In this document: positions 8,813 through 18,311 of the stretch, piece by piece
Position numbering within the stretch: position 1 is the first letter of the stretch
How the letters are laid out: every line of letters begins with the position of its first letter
Source of the DNA: Deltaproteobacteria bacterium
GTDB lineage: Bacteria; Myxococcota_A; Polyangia; GCA-2747355; JADLHG01
Assembly (NCBI GenBank): GCA_020848905.1
Contig: JADLHG010000067.1
Span: 62,001-126,000, forward strand
Direction of reading: 5' to 3'
DNA length: 64,000 bases
Made by a program: the position numbers and the translations under genes
Notes under the pieces: model-generated
The model's input: only the letters and a program-made list of their open reading frames with translations
Databases searched by the model: none
Told to the model about the DNA's origin: nothing

Positions 8813-9892
8813 TCAGCTCGGTCCGTGGCGTCCGGCCTCGTCCGCTTCGCGCGCGAGATCGAGCAAGAGCGCGGTCGTGCTCGTGCCGATACGGTCGGGG
8901 CGGTCGACCGCCTGCAGCGTGAATTCGAAGGTGCCCTCGTCCCAGGCGAGCAGCCGCGTGGCGAGGGCCCTCGGCGCCGCGCGACCCTGGCCGTCCTCCA
9001 CGTCCACCACGCGACCGTCGCGCACGAAGAGCCGAGCTTCTTCGCCGTCGCGCGAGATGAGCAGCGCCCCGGACATGCGCTCGAGCTCGAACATCGTGAG
9101 CAGCGTCGGGATGCGGATCCGCGACAGGAGCCCCACCAGGTGCTCGCGCCGGGGCGGCGTGCCGGAGAGCGGCGGCACGATGAGGTCCGAGAAGACGCGG
9201 TCGAGCGCGTCGGTGAGCGACGAGCCTCCGACCCGGAGCTGCGATGCGCTCATCGAGCCGCGCGCCTTGGGCCGGTCGTAGATCCGCACGTCCACGTTGT
9301 AGTGCGTGGACCCGTCCGCGTGGTGCCCGGGGACCGCCTGCAGCACCTCTCCGTCGAAGCGGAGGCTGCGGTGCTCGGACGGGGACTGGATCTCCACCGC
9401 GACGGGGTCCCCCGGGTCGACGGGCCAGCTCGTCTGCAGGCGCATGCGGTGCAGGCTGTGGCGCGAGGTGGCGCCCGTCTCGACCGGGCGCAGCGGGCCC
9501 GCCGGCGCGTGCTGGAGCGTCTCCACCTCGATCTCGATCTCGCGGTCGAGCTGCAGCCCCACCACGTAGCGCACCACGCGTTCGAGCGCCTCGCGGCTCG
9601 CGGCGCTCTGCGGCATGAACTCGAGCGCGACCCCCGCCGTCACGCTGCCGGCGTGCAGGTCCTCGAGGCTGATGGTGCGGATCACCCGCGCCAGCACGTC
9701 CACCTGCTGCTGAAAGTCGCGCGAGGCGAGGCGCAGGAACTGGACCGAGCCCACCTGTCCGACGGGCCGCTCGCAGCGGAAGTAGAGGCCGCTCACACTC
9801 AGGTTCCCCTGGCGCAGGCGGGGCTCGTGGTCCACGCCCTCGAGCCGAATCCAGAAGTCCGCCGATACGCGGGCTCCGCGACGGTGTTCCAT
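8813..9892 (-). CDS. PilZ-domain protein with C-terminal DUF4388
   Basis: A 359-aa cytoplasmic protein. The N-terminus RRGARVSADFWIRLEG, followed by a second strand region with NLSVSGLYF, fits a PilZ domain; the ExxRRxxR-like start and the (D/N)xSxxG motif are both visible, which suggests cyclic-di-GMP binding. A second PilZ-like segment may run from about 135 to 215. Residues about 250-350 form a DUF4388 (PATAN-type) domain: RIPTLLTMFELERMSGALLIS, then RLFVRDGRVVDVE and LLAWDEGTFEF. Such pairs are common in delta-proteobacterial regulators. ATG 9892 follows an AAGGGGG ribosome site. A diguanylate cyclase is encoded elsewhere in this window (39987-41654). Confidence 0.86.
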   Translation of the reverse strand: MEHRRGARVSADFWIRLEGVDHEPRLRQGNLSVSGLYFRCERPVGQVGSVQFLRLASRDFQQQVDVLARVIRTISLEDLHAGSVTAGVALEFMPQSAASREALERVVRYVVGLQLDREIEIEVETLQHAPAGPLRPVETGATSRHSLHRMRLQTSWPVDPGDPVAVEIQSPSEHRSLRFDGEVLQAVPGHHADGSTHYNVDVRIYDRPKARGSMSASQLRVGGSSLTDALDRVFSDLIVPPLSGTPPRREHLVGLLSRIRIPTLLTMFELERMSGALLISRDGEEARLFVRDGRVVDVEDGQGRAAPRALATRLLAWDEGTFEFTLQAVDRPDRIGTSTTALLLDLAREADEAGRHGPS

Positions 9893-10001
9893 GGGGTGCC
9901 CCCTTCGTTCCCTCAGTCTATGATAGGAGGACCTCGGGTCGCTAGCCGCGCTCGCGGGACGGCGCGCGCTCATGACGAGGCCAGCAGAAGGACGATCAAG
10001 C

Positions 10002-10895
10002 ATGTCTAAGCAGACGGTGCGGTGTTTCGGTGTGGCGATGGTCGCCCTCTTGGGCGGGTGCAGCACGCAGCTCCCTCCCTTGCCCGACGGTGCGGCACCC
10101 GCGGCCGACCGAGGCCTTCGCCCCGACGGCGCGGCGACGGACCAGCGAACGCAGGACCTCTCTCGCCCCGACGGAAGGCTCGCCGACGGAAGGCCTGCCG
10201 ACGGAAGGCTCGCCGACGGGGCCCCGCCGCCGACGGTGACCGTCACCACCGACAAGGCCAAGTACGCCGAGAAGGAGGCGATCGTGGCCACGCTGCGCAA
10301 CCGGACCGCTGCGCCCGTCTTCGTGGACGGCTGCACGGCGTTCCGGCGCGAACGCCAGGCCCTGGGCGGCAAGTGGGACGACCAGGGCGTCGACACCCAA
10401 TGTGCGACGAACCCGCCGCAGGCCCGCGTCGTGGCGCCGGGGGCGACCTACAGCGAGACGCTCCTGCCCCGCTACGGAGGCACCTGGCGCGTCTCGGCCG
10501 ACTATGCGGCGAGCTGCACGGCCGGTAAGCCCTTCAAACCGGTGAACTGCACCGGGATGCAGCAGGCCGTCTCTGCGCCCTACGACGTGGAGGTGGGGAA
10601 GTACACCGTCTGCTTTCTGCTCAACCTGGACTACGTGCTGCAGCTCGAGCCAGCCAAGAACTGCGCGCCGAGCCTGCCGGTGCTCCAGTGTCAGCGCGAG
10701 GTGCCGAACCGGCTCGACTGCCCCTGTCCGCTCTATGTCCAGGACGACACCAAGCTGCGCGCGATCGAATCGGCCTGGGTCAATAACGGGTGCGCCGGTC
10801 TGACGTGGCCCTGTCCGGGCTTGCCCTGCGTCGGCTGGAAGAAGGGCAACTGCGTCGCGCAGACCACGGGCCAGCAGGGGAAGTGCTCGCCGTAG
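10002..10895 (+). CDS. lipoprotein with Asp/Gly-Arg repeat linker
   Basis: A 297-aa predicted lipoprotein. The lipobox is LLGGC within MSKQTVRCFGVAMVALLGGC. A low-complexity linker (about residues 30-75) rich in PDG/ADGR carries a short tandem repeat at DNA level. A beta-sandwich-like domain follows, starting VTVTTDKAKYAEKEAIVATLRN, and a Cys-rich C-terminal part contains PCPLYV and WPCPGLPC. The beta domain resembles that of the lipoprotein at 26599-27201 in its opening strand pattern (N-x-A-A/S-P-[VI]-[FY]-[VL]-D-G). Function unknown; exported and membrane-anchored. Confidence 0.83.
   Translation: MSKQTVRCFGVAMVALLGGCSTQLPPLPDGAAPAADRGLRPDGAATDQRTQDLSRPDGRLADGRPADGRLADGAPPPTVTVTTDKAKYAEKEAIVATLRNRTAAPVFVDGCTAFRRERQALGGKWDDQGVDTQCATNPPQARVVAPGATYSETLLPRYGGTWRVSADYAASCTAGKPFKPVNCTGMQQAVSAPYDVEVGKYTVCFLLNLDYVLQLEPAKNCAPSLPVLQCQREVPNRLDCPCPLYVQDDTKLRAIESAWVNNGCAGLTWPCPGLPCVGWKKGNCVAQTTGQQGKCSP
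10170..10214 (+). repeat. 15-bp tandem repeat, 3 copies, in lipoprotein gene
   Basis: Three consecutive 15-bp units of the form GACGGAAGGCTCGCC (the middle one differs by two bases: CT to CC and C to T) encode DGRLA, DGRPA, DGRLA. Because the unit is a multiple of three, copy-number change would lengthen or shorten the linker without a frameshift. Confidence 0.9.
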
Positions 10896-11011
10896 ACTCC
10901 GAGGACGGCCGCAAGGCGCGTGCCCGGACCCCGCGAGCTCTTGCAATCCCGGGGGTCGTGCGCTAGTCCTTCGGCATCCTTAGCAGTGTGCCACCGGGAG
11001 TGGGGGACAGC

Positions 11012-11698
11012 ATGCAGCGACGGCGATACCTAGGGACCTCCGAGCTCGAGAGCGAGGAGGCGCAGGAGTCCTTGGCCCAGCGGCTCGTCGCCGGGCTCGG
11101 CAAGGTGAGCCTGGCCATGAAGAGCCAGGCCTGGCAGGCCGCGGGGCCGCGGGGCCTCTCGCCCACGCAGGCGCAGGTGTTGATGCTCCTCCGCGTGCGT
11201 CACCCGCGGCGCCTGTCGCAGCTCGCCGAGGAGCTGGCGGTCACGGCTCCCACCGCGAGCGACGCGGTGGCCACCCTGGTGCGCAAGGGGCTCGTGGGCA
11301 AGGAGCGCGAGCTCACCGACGCGCGCGCGATCGCCATCTCGCTCACCGCCAAGGGGCGACGCGAGGCCGAACGCCTGGCCGACTGGCCCGACTTCCTGCT
11401 CGATGCGGTGGCCGACCTCGAGCCGAGCGAGCAGGACCTGCTCCTGCGCGTGTCGATCAAGCTCGTGCGGTTCCTGCAGCTTCACGGGCAGATCTCCACC
11501 TCGCGCATGTGCGCGACCTGCCGCTTCTTCGTCCCCTATGCGCACGACGAGGCGGAGCGACCGCACCACTGCGCCTTCACCGACGCGGCGCTCGCCGAGT
11601 GCGAGCTGCTCTTCGACTGCCCCGATCAGGAAGCGGCCGAGCCGGAGCACGCGGACCGCACCTGGAACCGGTACGTGGCCGGCGCGCGCGTGAGCTGA
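11012..11698 (+). CDS. MarR-family regulator with C-terminal Cys/His motif
   Basis: A 228-aa transcription regulator. Residues about 30-140 form a MarR winged helix: the recognition region is LAEELAVTAPTASDAVATLVRKGLV and the wing is ELTDARAIAISLTAKG. A 60-residue C-terminal extension carries CATCRFF...PHHCAF...CELLFDC, that is CxxC, HHC and further Cys residues, which could bind zinc or another metal or a redox signal. ATG 11012 is preferred over GTG 10988 because GGGGGAC lies just upstream. The dipeptidase gene starts 4 bp after the stop, so they form an operon and the regulator may control that gene. Confidence 0.9.
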   Translation: MQRRRYLGTSELESEEAQESLAQRLVAGLGKVSLAMKSQAWQAAGPRGLSPTQAQVLMLLRVRHPRRLSQLAEELAVTAPTASDAVATLVRKGLVGKERELTDARAIAISLTAKGRREAERLADWPDFLLDAVADLEPSEQDLLLRVSIKLVRFLQLHGQISTSRMCATCRFFVPYAHDEAERPHHCAFTDAALAECELLFDCPDQEAAEPEHADRTWNRYVAGARVS

Positions 11699-11702
11699 CC
11701 GC

Positions 11703-12782
11703 ATGATCCAAGACTACGCGCGCTGGCGCGACGACCCGGAGGGCTGGGCGCGGCGGCTCGGCATCTCGCGCGAGGCGATCGACCTCTACGCCGCGTGCGA
11801 CAGCATCGACCTGCACGTCGAGTCGTTCCTCTGGACGCGCCTCACCGGGTATCGCCTCGACCGCCGTCACGACGAGGGGCTCTTCAACGCGCGCTTCTAC
11901 TCGCACGTCGACCTGCCGCGGCTCCTCGAATCAGGGATGACGGGGGCGGTCTTCAGCATCGCCACGAACCCGTTTCGTCGGCAGGCGCGGCGGACGCCGA
12001 TGGCGCTCGCCAACCTGGCCCGACTCAAGGCCGAGCTCGAGGCGCACCCCGAGCAGCTCGCGGTGGTCAAAGACCACGCCGGGTACGTCGCCGCGCGCCG
12101 GGCGGGGAAGGTGGCCTGCTGGCTGGCGATCCAGGGCGGCAACGCCTTCGACAGCGGGCCCGACGACCTCGCGCGCATTCCCGACGACTGCGTGAGCCGC
12201 ATCACCGTGGTGCACCTGTCGAACTCGACGCTCGGTGCGACGAGCGCTCCCTCGGGGGCGAAGCGCGACGGGCTCACCCCGCTCGGGGCGGACTACATCC
12301 GTCAGATGAACGCGCGGCACATCCTGGTGGACCTGGCGCACATCAGCGCGGACGGGTTCTGGGCGGCGCTCGCGGTCCACGACCGGAGCCAGCCCGCGAT
12401 CGTCTCGCACACCGGCGTGCGCGCCGTGCACGACATGTGGCGCAACCTCGACGACGCGCAGGTTCGCGCCGTCGCCGAGCTGGGCGGGCTCGTGGGCATC
12501 ATCTTCCACACCATGTTCCTCGGCCGGGAGTGGTGGAACGGCCGGTCCGAGCTGATCCTCGACCACATGGAGCACGTGATTCGCGTGGCCGGCGACGAGT
12601 TCGTGGCCCTCGGCAGCGACTGGGACGGCCTCATCGTCACGCCGCGCGACATGAAGACCGTGCTCGAGCTGCCGGTCCTCGTGCAGGGGATGCTCGAGAG
12701 GGGCTGGAGCCCCGACCGCGTGGGTCGCATCCTCGGGGGAAACTACCTGCGCGTGCTCCGGGCCGTGCGCCCCGGGGCGTGA
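11703..12782 (+). CDS. membrane-dipeptidase-family (M19) hydrolase
   Basis: A 359-aa cytoplasmic zinc hydrolase of the M19 (renal/membrane dipeptidase) family, which cleaves dipeptides including some with a D-residue. Visible family features are DSIDLHVES near the N-terminus in the position of the first metal ligands, [13 protein letters not shown] in the middle, ILVDLAHIS and [12 protein letters not shown] (metal-binding His residues), ALGSDWDG near the C-terminus and the closing [11 protein letters not shown]. The first motif lacks the usual HND pattern, so the exact substrate is uncertain. No signal peptide. It is translationally close (4 bp) to the MarR-type regulator. Confidence 0.86.
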   Translation: MIQDYARWRDDPEGWARRLGISREAIDLYAACDSIDLHVESFLWTRLTGYRLDRRHDEGLFNARFYSHVDLPRLLESGMTGAVFSIATNPFRRQARRTPMALANLARLKAELEAHPEQLAVVKDHAGYVAARRAGKVACWLAIQGGNAFDSGPDDLARIPDDCVSRITVVHLSNSTLGATSAPSGAKRDGLTPLGADYIRQMNARHILVDLAHISADGFWAALAVHDRSQPAIVSHTGVRAVHDMWRNLDDAQVRAVAELGGLVGIIFHTMFLGREWWNGRSELILDHMEHVIRVAGDEFVALGSDWDGLIVTPRDMKTVLELPVLVQGMLERGWSPDRVGRILGGNYLRVLRAVRPGA

Positions 12783-12897
12783 GCCGCCGAGCACCGCTCG
12801 GGCTGAAACGCCTGCTGCGCCGCGACCCGCGCCCGCGCTTCCGCATCCCGTCCCGAATGAGTATGCTCCGGGCCTCTTTCAGCGAGAGCCCGAGGGC

Positions 12898-14496
12898 ATG
12901 AACCCACTGCCGACCCGCATCGAACCGCGCTCCGAGACCTACCGTCAGAATCGCGCCGCGAACCTCGAGGCCGTGGCCAAGCTCGAGGAGTACCTGGCGC
13001 GCGCGCGCGCGGGGGGCGGCGACAAGTACGTGAAGCGCCACCTCGAGCGCGGCAAGCTCCTGCCGCGGCAGCGCATCGACCTGCTCCTCGACCGGGACAG
13101 CCCCTTCCTCGAGCTACTGCCGCTCGCCGGGCTCCACGAAAACGAGCGCCAGCCCGGCGGGGCGACGGTGGCCGGCCTCGGCTACGTGATGCGCACCGAG
13201 TGTCTCGTGACCGCCTCCGAGTCCACCGTGCAGGGGGGAGCGATCGGCCCCGTGGGGCTCAAGAAGGGGGCGCGCCTGGCCGAGATCGCGCGCGAGAACT
13301 GCCTGCCCACCGTGCACCTCATCGAGAGCGCGGGGGCCGACCTGCCGAATCAGGCCGAGATCTTCGTGCCCGGCGGCGCCGCCTTCCGCGAGCTCACCCA
13401 GCGCTCGGAGGCGCGCCTGCCGACGGTCTCGCTGGTCTTCGGCTCGTGCACCGCGGGCGGGGCCTACATCCCGGGCATGTCCGACTACGTGGTGATGGTG
13501 AAGAAGGCCGCCTTCATGTACCTGGCCGGGCCGCCGCTGGTGAAGATGGCCACGGGCGAGATCGTGACCGACGAGGAGCTCGGCGGGGCGGAGATGCACT
13601 CGCGCCTCTCGGGGGTCTCGGACTACCTGGCCGAGGACGAGCGGGACTGCCTGCGCCTCGGGCGCGAGATCGTCGGGCGTCTCGGCTGGCGCAAGCAGGG
13701 TCCCGCGCCGACGGGGCCCGGGGACGAGCCGCTCCACGACCCCGAAGAGCTCCTCGGCGTGGCCTCCGCCGACGTGCGCGTCCCCTTCGACTGCCGCGAG
13801 GTGATCGCGCGTCTGGTGGACGGCAGCCGCTTCTCCGAGTTCAAGCCGCTCTACGGGCCGACGCTCGTCTGCGGCTTCGCCGAGCTCGGCGGGTATCGCG
13901 TCGGCATCCTCGGCAACAACGGGATCCTCTTCTCCGAGTCGGCCAACAAGGGGGCGCAGTTCATCATGCTCTGCAACCAGAGCGACACGCCGCTGCTCTT
14001 TCTGCAGAACATCACCGGCTTCATGGTGGGGCAGGCCGCCGAGGAGACGGGGATCATCCGGGCCGGCGCGAAGATGATCAACGCCGTGGCGAACAGCACC
14101 GTTCCGTCGATGACGGTGATGATCGGCGGCAGCTACGGCGCCGGGAACTACGCCATGGCGGGGCGCGCCTATCGCCCACGCTTCCTCTTCACCTGGCCCA
14201 ATCATCGCATCGCCGTGATGGGCTCCGAGCAGCTCGCCGGCGTGCTCGAGATCGTCAAGCGCGACGCGGCGGCCAAGAGCGGCAAGCCCGTGAACGAGGA
14301 GGAGCTGAAGGGGTTGAAGACCATGCTGGTGGGCAAGGTGGATTACGAGTCCACCGCCTGGGCCGCCACGGGGCGCATGTTCGACGACGGCGTGATCGAC
14401 CCGCGGCAGACGCGGCGAGTGCTCGCCCAGTGCCTGTCGGTGATCCACAACGCGCCGGTGCGAGGCAGCACCTCCTGGGGAACGTTCCGCCACTGA
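12898..14496 (+). CDS. acyl-CoA carboxylase, carboxyltransferase (beta) subunit
   Basis: A 532-aa carboxyltransferase subunit of a biotin-dependent acyl-CoA carboxylase, closest in pattern to methylcrotonyl-CoA carboxylase beta. It moves the carboxyl group from carboxybiotin to an acyl-CoA. The N-terminal half has [24 protein letters not shown] and [11 protein letters not shown]; the crotonase-like cores include [17 protein letters not shown], the oxyanion-hole-type [16 protein letters not shown] and [17 protein letters not shown]. The length fits the family (about 530 aa). The biotin-carrying subunit follows 57 bp downstream. Substrate (methylcrotonyl-, propionyl- or geranyl-type) cannot be fixed from the sequence. 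Confidence 0.93.
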   Translation: MNPLPTRIEPRSETYRQNRAANLEAVAKLEEYLARARAGGGDKYVKRHLERGKLLPRQRIDLLLDRDSPFLELLPLAGLHENERQPGGATVAGLGYVMRTECLVTASESTVQGGAIGPVGLKKGARLAEIARENCLPTVHLIESAGADLPNQAEIFVPGGAAFRELTQRSEARLPTVSLVFGSCTAGGAYIPGMSDYVVMVKKAAFMYLAGPPLVKMATGEIVTDEELGGAEMHSRLSGVSDYLAEDERDCLRLGREIVGRLGWRKQGPAPTGPGDEPLHDPEELLGVASADVRVPFDCREVIARLVDGSRFSEFKPLYGPTLVCGFAELGGYRVGILGNNGILFSESANKGAQFIMLCNQSDTPLLFLQNITGFMVGQAAEETGIIRAGAKMINAVANSTVPSMTVMIGGSYGAGNYAMAGRAYRPRFLFTWPNHRIAVMGSEQLAGVLEIVKRDAAAKSGKPVNEEELKGLKTMLVGKVDYESTAWAATGRMFDDGVIDPRQTRRVLAQCLSVIHNAPVRGSTSWGTFRH

Positions 14497-14553
14497 CGGT
14501 CCACTCCGAGCCGCGGCAGGCCCACCTCACGCGCACGCCACGAGACAGGCACC

Positions 14554-16575
14554 ATGACGAAGCCGATTCAGAGTCTGCTGATTGCGAACCGCGGGGAGAT
14601 CGCGCGACGCATCCTCCGCACCTGCCGCGCGCTCGGGATCGAGGGGGTGGCGGTCTACTCCGACGCCGACCGCGAGCTGCCCTTCGTGCGCGAGGCCGAC
14701 CGGGCCGTCCGCCTCGGGCCACCTCCCGTCGGGGAATCGTACCTGAAGGTGGAGGCGGTCCTCGCGGCCGCGGCGCGCGCCGGGGTGGACGCGGTGCACC
14801 CCGGGTACGGCTTCCTCTCGGAGAATGCGGCCTTCGCCGAGGCGGTGGTGCAGGCCGGCCTCACCTGGGTGGGTCCGCCGGCGGCGGCGATCCGCGCCAT
14901 GGGGGACAAGGCGGCGGCGCGGCGCCTGGCCTCGGGGCACGGCCTGCCGGTGGTCCCCGGCTTCGACGACGCCGGCGCGAGCGACGCCGAGCTCACCGCG
15001 GCGGCGGGGCGCGTCGGGTACCCGCTGCTGGTGAAGGCCGCGGCGGGGGGCGGCGGGCGCGGCATGCGGCGGGTCGACGGGCCCGAGGAGCTCGCGGCGG
15101 CCCTCTCGTCGGCGCGACGCGAGGCGCTCTCGGCCTTCGGCAGCGACGCCGTGCTCCTCGAGCGCTACGTGGAGAGGCCGCGGCATGTGGAGGTGCAGGT
15201 GCTGGCCGACGCGCACGGTGGCGCGGTGCACCTCTTCGAGCGCGAGTGCTCGATCCAGCGGCGGCACCAGAAGATCCTCGAGGAGGCGCCGTCGCCCGCG
15301 GTGGACGAGCGGCTGCGCGCCAAGATGGGCGAGGTGGCGCTCGAGGTGGCGCGGCTCGCCGGCTACGTGGGCGCGGGCACGGTGGAGTTCTTGCTCGACG
15401 CGCAGGGGAGTTTCTACTTCCTCGAGATGAACACGCGGCTCCAGGTGGAGCACCCGGTGACCGAGCTCGTGACCGGGCTCGACCTCGTGGCGCTGCAGCT
15501 CGCCGTGGCCGAGGGGAAGCGGCTCCCCTTCGCGCAGCGGGAGCTCCGCCTGCGAGGGCACGCGATCGAGGCGCGGCTCTACGCGGAAGACCCCTTGCGC
15601 GACTACCTTCCGTCGAGCGGCGAGCTGGTGCGCTTCGACCTTCCGCTGGAGGAAGGGGTGCGCGTGGACGCCGGTTACGAGGGGGGCTCGCACGTCGGGG
15701 TCTTCTACGACCCGATGCTCGCGAAGCTCATCGCCTGGGGGGAGGACCGGGCGCAGGCCAGTCGGCGCCTCTTGCGCGCGCTGCGGCGGGCCTGGGTGCC
15801 CGGGCTGGCCACGAACCTGCCGCTCCTGCGCGAGGTGCTCGCGCACCCGGCCTGGAACGCGGGCGAGCTCGACACGCACTTTCTTCCGCGGCACGGGCTC
15901 CCCACTGCCCCGCCGCTGAACCTGGCCGAGGGGACGATCGCCGCGGTGGCTCTCGGCTGGCACGAGCGTCGGGCGAGCGCCCCCTATCCGGCGCAGATGC
16001 AGCCGGGCTTCCGTCTCGGGGCCACGGGCGTGGAGCGGGATCGCTTCGTCAGCTTCGACGCCGAGCTGCTCGCCGAGTGGCGTACCGTCGGAGCGCGGGA
16101 GCTCGCGTTGCGGCTCGTGCAGGGGGAGACGCTCCTCGGGGAGCACGCTCTCGAGGTGCTCTCGCGCGAGGGGGACGAACTGGCGGTGGTGCTCGATGGG
16201 GTGCACCAGCGCTGGCGCGTGGCCTGCCGGCCGGCCCCGGGGGCGGCGGGGGTCGAGGACGGAACGACTGTTTACGTCCACCTCGGCCACGGCGAGGCGA
16301 TGGTCACGCTCGTGCCGCGCTTTCCGCTGCCGCAGCTCGAGGTGGAGCCGGGGAGCTGCGTCGCGCCGACGCCGGGGAAGGTGGTGCGCATTCACGTCCG
16401 CCCGGGGCAGCAGGTGGAGCGCGGTGAGACGCTGGTGACGCTCGAGGCGATGAAGATGGAGCACCGGGTGAGCGCCCCCGAGGCGGGCGAGGTGCTCTCC
16501 ATTGCGGTCGAGGAGGGGGAGCAGGTGGAGCAGGGCAAGGTGCTCCTGCACCTCGCGCCGGCCGAGGAGGGCTAG
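14554..16575 (+). CDS. acyl-CoA carboxylase, biotin carboxylase/biotin carrier (alpha) subunit
   Basis: A 673-aa alpha subunit that carboxylates its own biotin with ATP and bicarbonate. The N-terminal biotin carboxylase begins QSLLIANRGEIARRILRTCR; the ATP-grasp glycine loop is AAAGGGGRGM (about 165-174), and EMNTRLQVEHPVTE is the catalytic ENTRLQVEH segment. A linker/BT domain follows. The C-terminal biotinyl domain carries EAMKM with the biotinylated Lys at 634. With the preceding gene it forms a complete MCC/PCC-like carboxylase that would act in branched-chain amino acid or acyl-CoA metabolism. Confidence 0.94.
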   Translation: MTKPIQSLLIANRGEIARRILRTCRALGIEGVAVYSDADRELPFVREADRAVRLGPPPVGESYLKVEAVLAAAARAGVDAVHPGYGFLSENAAFAEAVVQAGLTWVGPPAAAIRAMGDKAAARRLASGHGLPVVPGFDDAGASDAELTAAAGRVGYPLLVKAAAGGGGRGMRRVDGPEELAAALSSARREALSAFGSDAVLLERYVERPRHVEVQVLADAHGGAVHLFERECSIQRRHQKILEEAPSPAVDERLRAKMGEVALEVARLAGYVGAGTVEFLLDAQGSFYFLEMNTRLQVEHPVTELVTGLDLVALQLAVAEGKRLPFAQRELRLRGHAIEARLYAEDPLRDYLPSSGELVRFDLPLEEGVRVDAGYEGGSHVGVFYDPMLAKLIAWGEDRAQASRRLLRALRRAWVPGLATNLPLLREVLAHPAWNAGELDTHFLPRHGLPTAPPLNLAEGTIAAVALGWHERRASAPYPAQMQPGFRLGATGVERDRFVSFDAELLAEWRTVGARELALRLVQGETLLGEHALEVLSREGDELAVVLDGVHQRWRVACRPAPGAAGVEDGTTVYVHLGHGEAMVTLVPRFPLPQLEVEPGSCVAPTPGKVVRIHVRPGQQVERGETLVTLEAMKMEHRVSAPEAGEVLSIAVEEGEQVEQGKVLLHLAPAEEG

Positions 16576-16597
16576 AGGCGGCGGGTCCGGGTCGCGG

Positions 16598-17761
16598 TCA
16601 GCCCTGCGGCTCGGTGGGCAGCTCGACGCAGAAGAGGCTCCCCTGCGGCTCGTTCGGCTCGATCCAGATACGCCCCTGGTGCGCCTCGGCGGCCAGCCGA
16701 CAGTAGAGGAGGCCGAGCCCCCGCCCTCCGGCACCGGTGGGGCGCTCGAGCTGCACGTACTTCTCGAAGACCCGTTCGCGCAGGTTTGCCGGGACACCCG
16801 GCCCCTGGTCGCGCACCTTCAGCGTCCAGTGCGCCTCGTTCGTGGCGCCGAGCTCGAGGCCGACCGTGCTCCCCTTCGGGGCGTAGCGCAGGGCGTTGTC
16901 GAGGAGGTTTTCCGCCACGCGGCGCAGGAGGTCCCGGTCGCCGGTGACCTCGAGCCCCTGCGCGACCTGCACGGAGAGCTCGACGTTGCGCAGCGCGGCC
17001 CGGCGCGCGGTCTCCCGGACCACCTCGTCGACCAGCTCGCGCACCGAAAAACGCGTCGGGTGCGTGCGGAGGCTGCCGTCCTCGCCGCGGCTCACGTCGA
17101 GCAGGTTCAGCACCATGCGGTGGATGTTCTTCGCCGCCGAGCCCGCGTCGAGTAGCGCCTCGCACCCCTCCGCCGACACGCCGGTCTCCAGCTCCAGGAA
17201 CTCGAGATTCGAGAGGATCCCCGCGAGCGGGTTCTTCAGGTCGTGCACGATCAGATCGGTGAGCTGCTGCTTTTGGGCCTGCTCGTGCTCGAGCGCCGCA
17301 TTCTTGGCCACGATCGTTTGCACGGAGGCTTCGAGCTCTCGGCTGAAGCGCCGGATGCGGAGCAGAGACTTCACGCGCAGCAGGAGCTCGGTCCGGCGGA
17401 TGGGCTTGGTCAGGTAGTCGTCGGCCCCCGAGGCCATGGCCTGCTCGTGCGACTGCAGGTCCTCGAGCGCCGTGAGGAAGCAGATGGGGGTCTCGGGCCC
17501 GGCGGGGAGAGCGCGCAGGCGCTGACAGGTCTCGAACCCGTTGAGCCCCGGCATCAACACGTCCAGCAGGACCAGGTCGGGGGCCTCCTCGGCGAAGCGC
17601 TCGATCGCCTGCGCTCCGCTCTCGGCTTGCAGCACGCGGTAGCCCACGCTCGCGAGGTGTCCCTCGGCCACCAGGCGGTTCTGCAGGTTGTCGTCCACGA
17701 CCAGGATCGTCTCGACGCGAGGACTCGCCTCGCCGCTAGCGTTCGGTTCGGTCATCTCCAT
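16598..17761 (-). CDS. receiver-histidine kinase hybrid
   Basis: A 387-aa soluble sensor protein. The N-terminal receiver (about 16-135) has the acidic pair DD23-24, phospho-acceptor Asp67 in LLDVLMPG and Lys119. The HisKA H-box is IVHDLKNPLAGIL with His173. The ATPase domain shows the N-box ENLLDNALRYAPKG, DQGPGVP and GGRGLGLLYCRLAAEAHQG. With no membrane segment it acts downstream of another kinase, its receiver probably gating its own kinase activity. Its start overlaps the 3' end of the upstream receiver gene by 26 bp, so the two are co-translated. Confidence 0.92.
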   Translation of the reverse strand: MEMTEPNASGEASPRVETILVVDDNLQNRLVAEGHLASVGYRVLQAESGAQAIERFAEEAPDLVLLDVLMPGLNGFETCQRLRALPAGPETPICFLTALEDLQSHEQAMASGADDYLTKPIRRTELLLRVKSLLRIRRFSRELEASVQTIVAKNAALEHEQAQKQQLTDLIVHDLKNPLAGILSNLEFLELETGVSAEGCEALLDAGSAAKNIHRMVLNLLDVSRGEDGSLRTHPTRFSVRELVDEVVRETARRAALRNVELSVQVAQGLEVTGDRDLLRRVAENLLDNALRYAPKGSTVGLELGATNEAHWTLKVRDQGPGVPANLRERVFEKYVQLERPTGAGGRGLGLLYCRLAAEAHQGRIWIEPNEPQGSLFCVELPTEPQG

Positions 17762-18137
17762 CCCCCGTGCGTGGTCTGAAAAACGATTCGACGTAGGGAC
17801 CGAAGGCGCGCGTGTCGATGGGCTTGGGCACGTACCCGTCGAACCCGAGCGCCAGGAGCCGCGCCTCGTCGGTAGGCATGGCGAGGGCGGTCACCGCGAT
17901 CACCGGCAGGCGGGCCCAGTCGGGGCGCGCGCGCACCTCTCGCAGCAGGCGCTCGCCGCCGCCCCCCGGGATCTGGACGTCGAGCAGCACCACCGCCGGC
18001 AGCCGCGCCGCCAGGGCCTCGCGCGCCGTCTCCACGCTGTCCGCCTCGCGCACCTCGTGCCCCCGGCACTCCAGCACCGCGCGGACCAGATCCCGGTTGA
18101 GCTGGTTGTCCTCGACCACGAGAATAGACGCGGCCAT
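17736..18137 (-). CDS. single-domain response regulator
   Basis: A 133-aa stand-alone receiver (CheY-like) domain: SILVVEDNQLNRDLV gives the acidic pocket, LLDVQIPGGGG has phospho-acceptor Asp53, and VPKPID has the conserved Lys. The T/S switch residue lies in VIAVTALAM. There is no output domain. ATG 18137 is chosen because GAGGAGCGAG precedes it; upstream ATG 18170 is less well placed. The 3' end overlaps the receiver-kinase gene, which suggests a phosphotransfer pair. Confidence 0.9.
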   Translation of the reverse strand: MAASILVVEDNQLNRDLVRAVLECRGHEVREADSVETAREALAARLPAVVLLDVQIPGGGGERLLREVRARPDWARLPVIAVTALAMPTDEARLLALGFDGYVPKPIDTRAFGPYVESFFRPRTGDGDDRTER

Positions 18138-18231
18138 CGGAACCTCGCTCCTCGAGGGCGTTCGATGCATGACGGAATGATCGGCTGACACCAGCGCGTC
18201 CCGCCCTTTCCCCCCACCCCGCTCCTGCAAA

Positions 18232-18247
18232 AGCAACTGTACCGCCG
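18232..18247 (-). promoter_or_regulatory. weak sigma-54-like promoter candidate
   Basis: The minus strand reads CGGCGGTACAGTTGCT, with GG and GC ten bases apart as in -24/-12 promoters, but the -24 half departs from TGGCAC. It would give an 84-nt leader before the receiver gene at 18137. Confidence 0.25.
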
Positions 18248-18311
18248 GCCAGGGGGATCTACAATGGGGCCCGGATGTCGCGGGGTCCCGGGGCCGACGT
18301 GGGGCCCGAGG

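Noticed and set aside
10910-10925. Minus-strand GGGCACGCGCCTTGCG, a good -24/-12 match
   Set aside because: It would transcribe antisense into the 3' end of the lipoprotein gene, and the next gene on that strand is about 1 kb away; probably chance, though an antisense RNA is possible.
13200-16427. Very long plus-strand open frame (over 1000 codons) across both carboxylase genes
   Set aside because: It overlaps two well-supported genes in another frame, is Arg/Gly/Ala-rich and has no domain; a shadow of high GC3.
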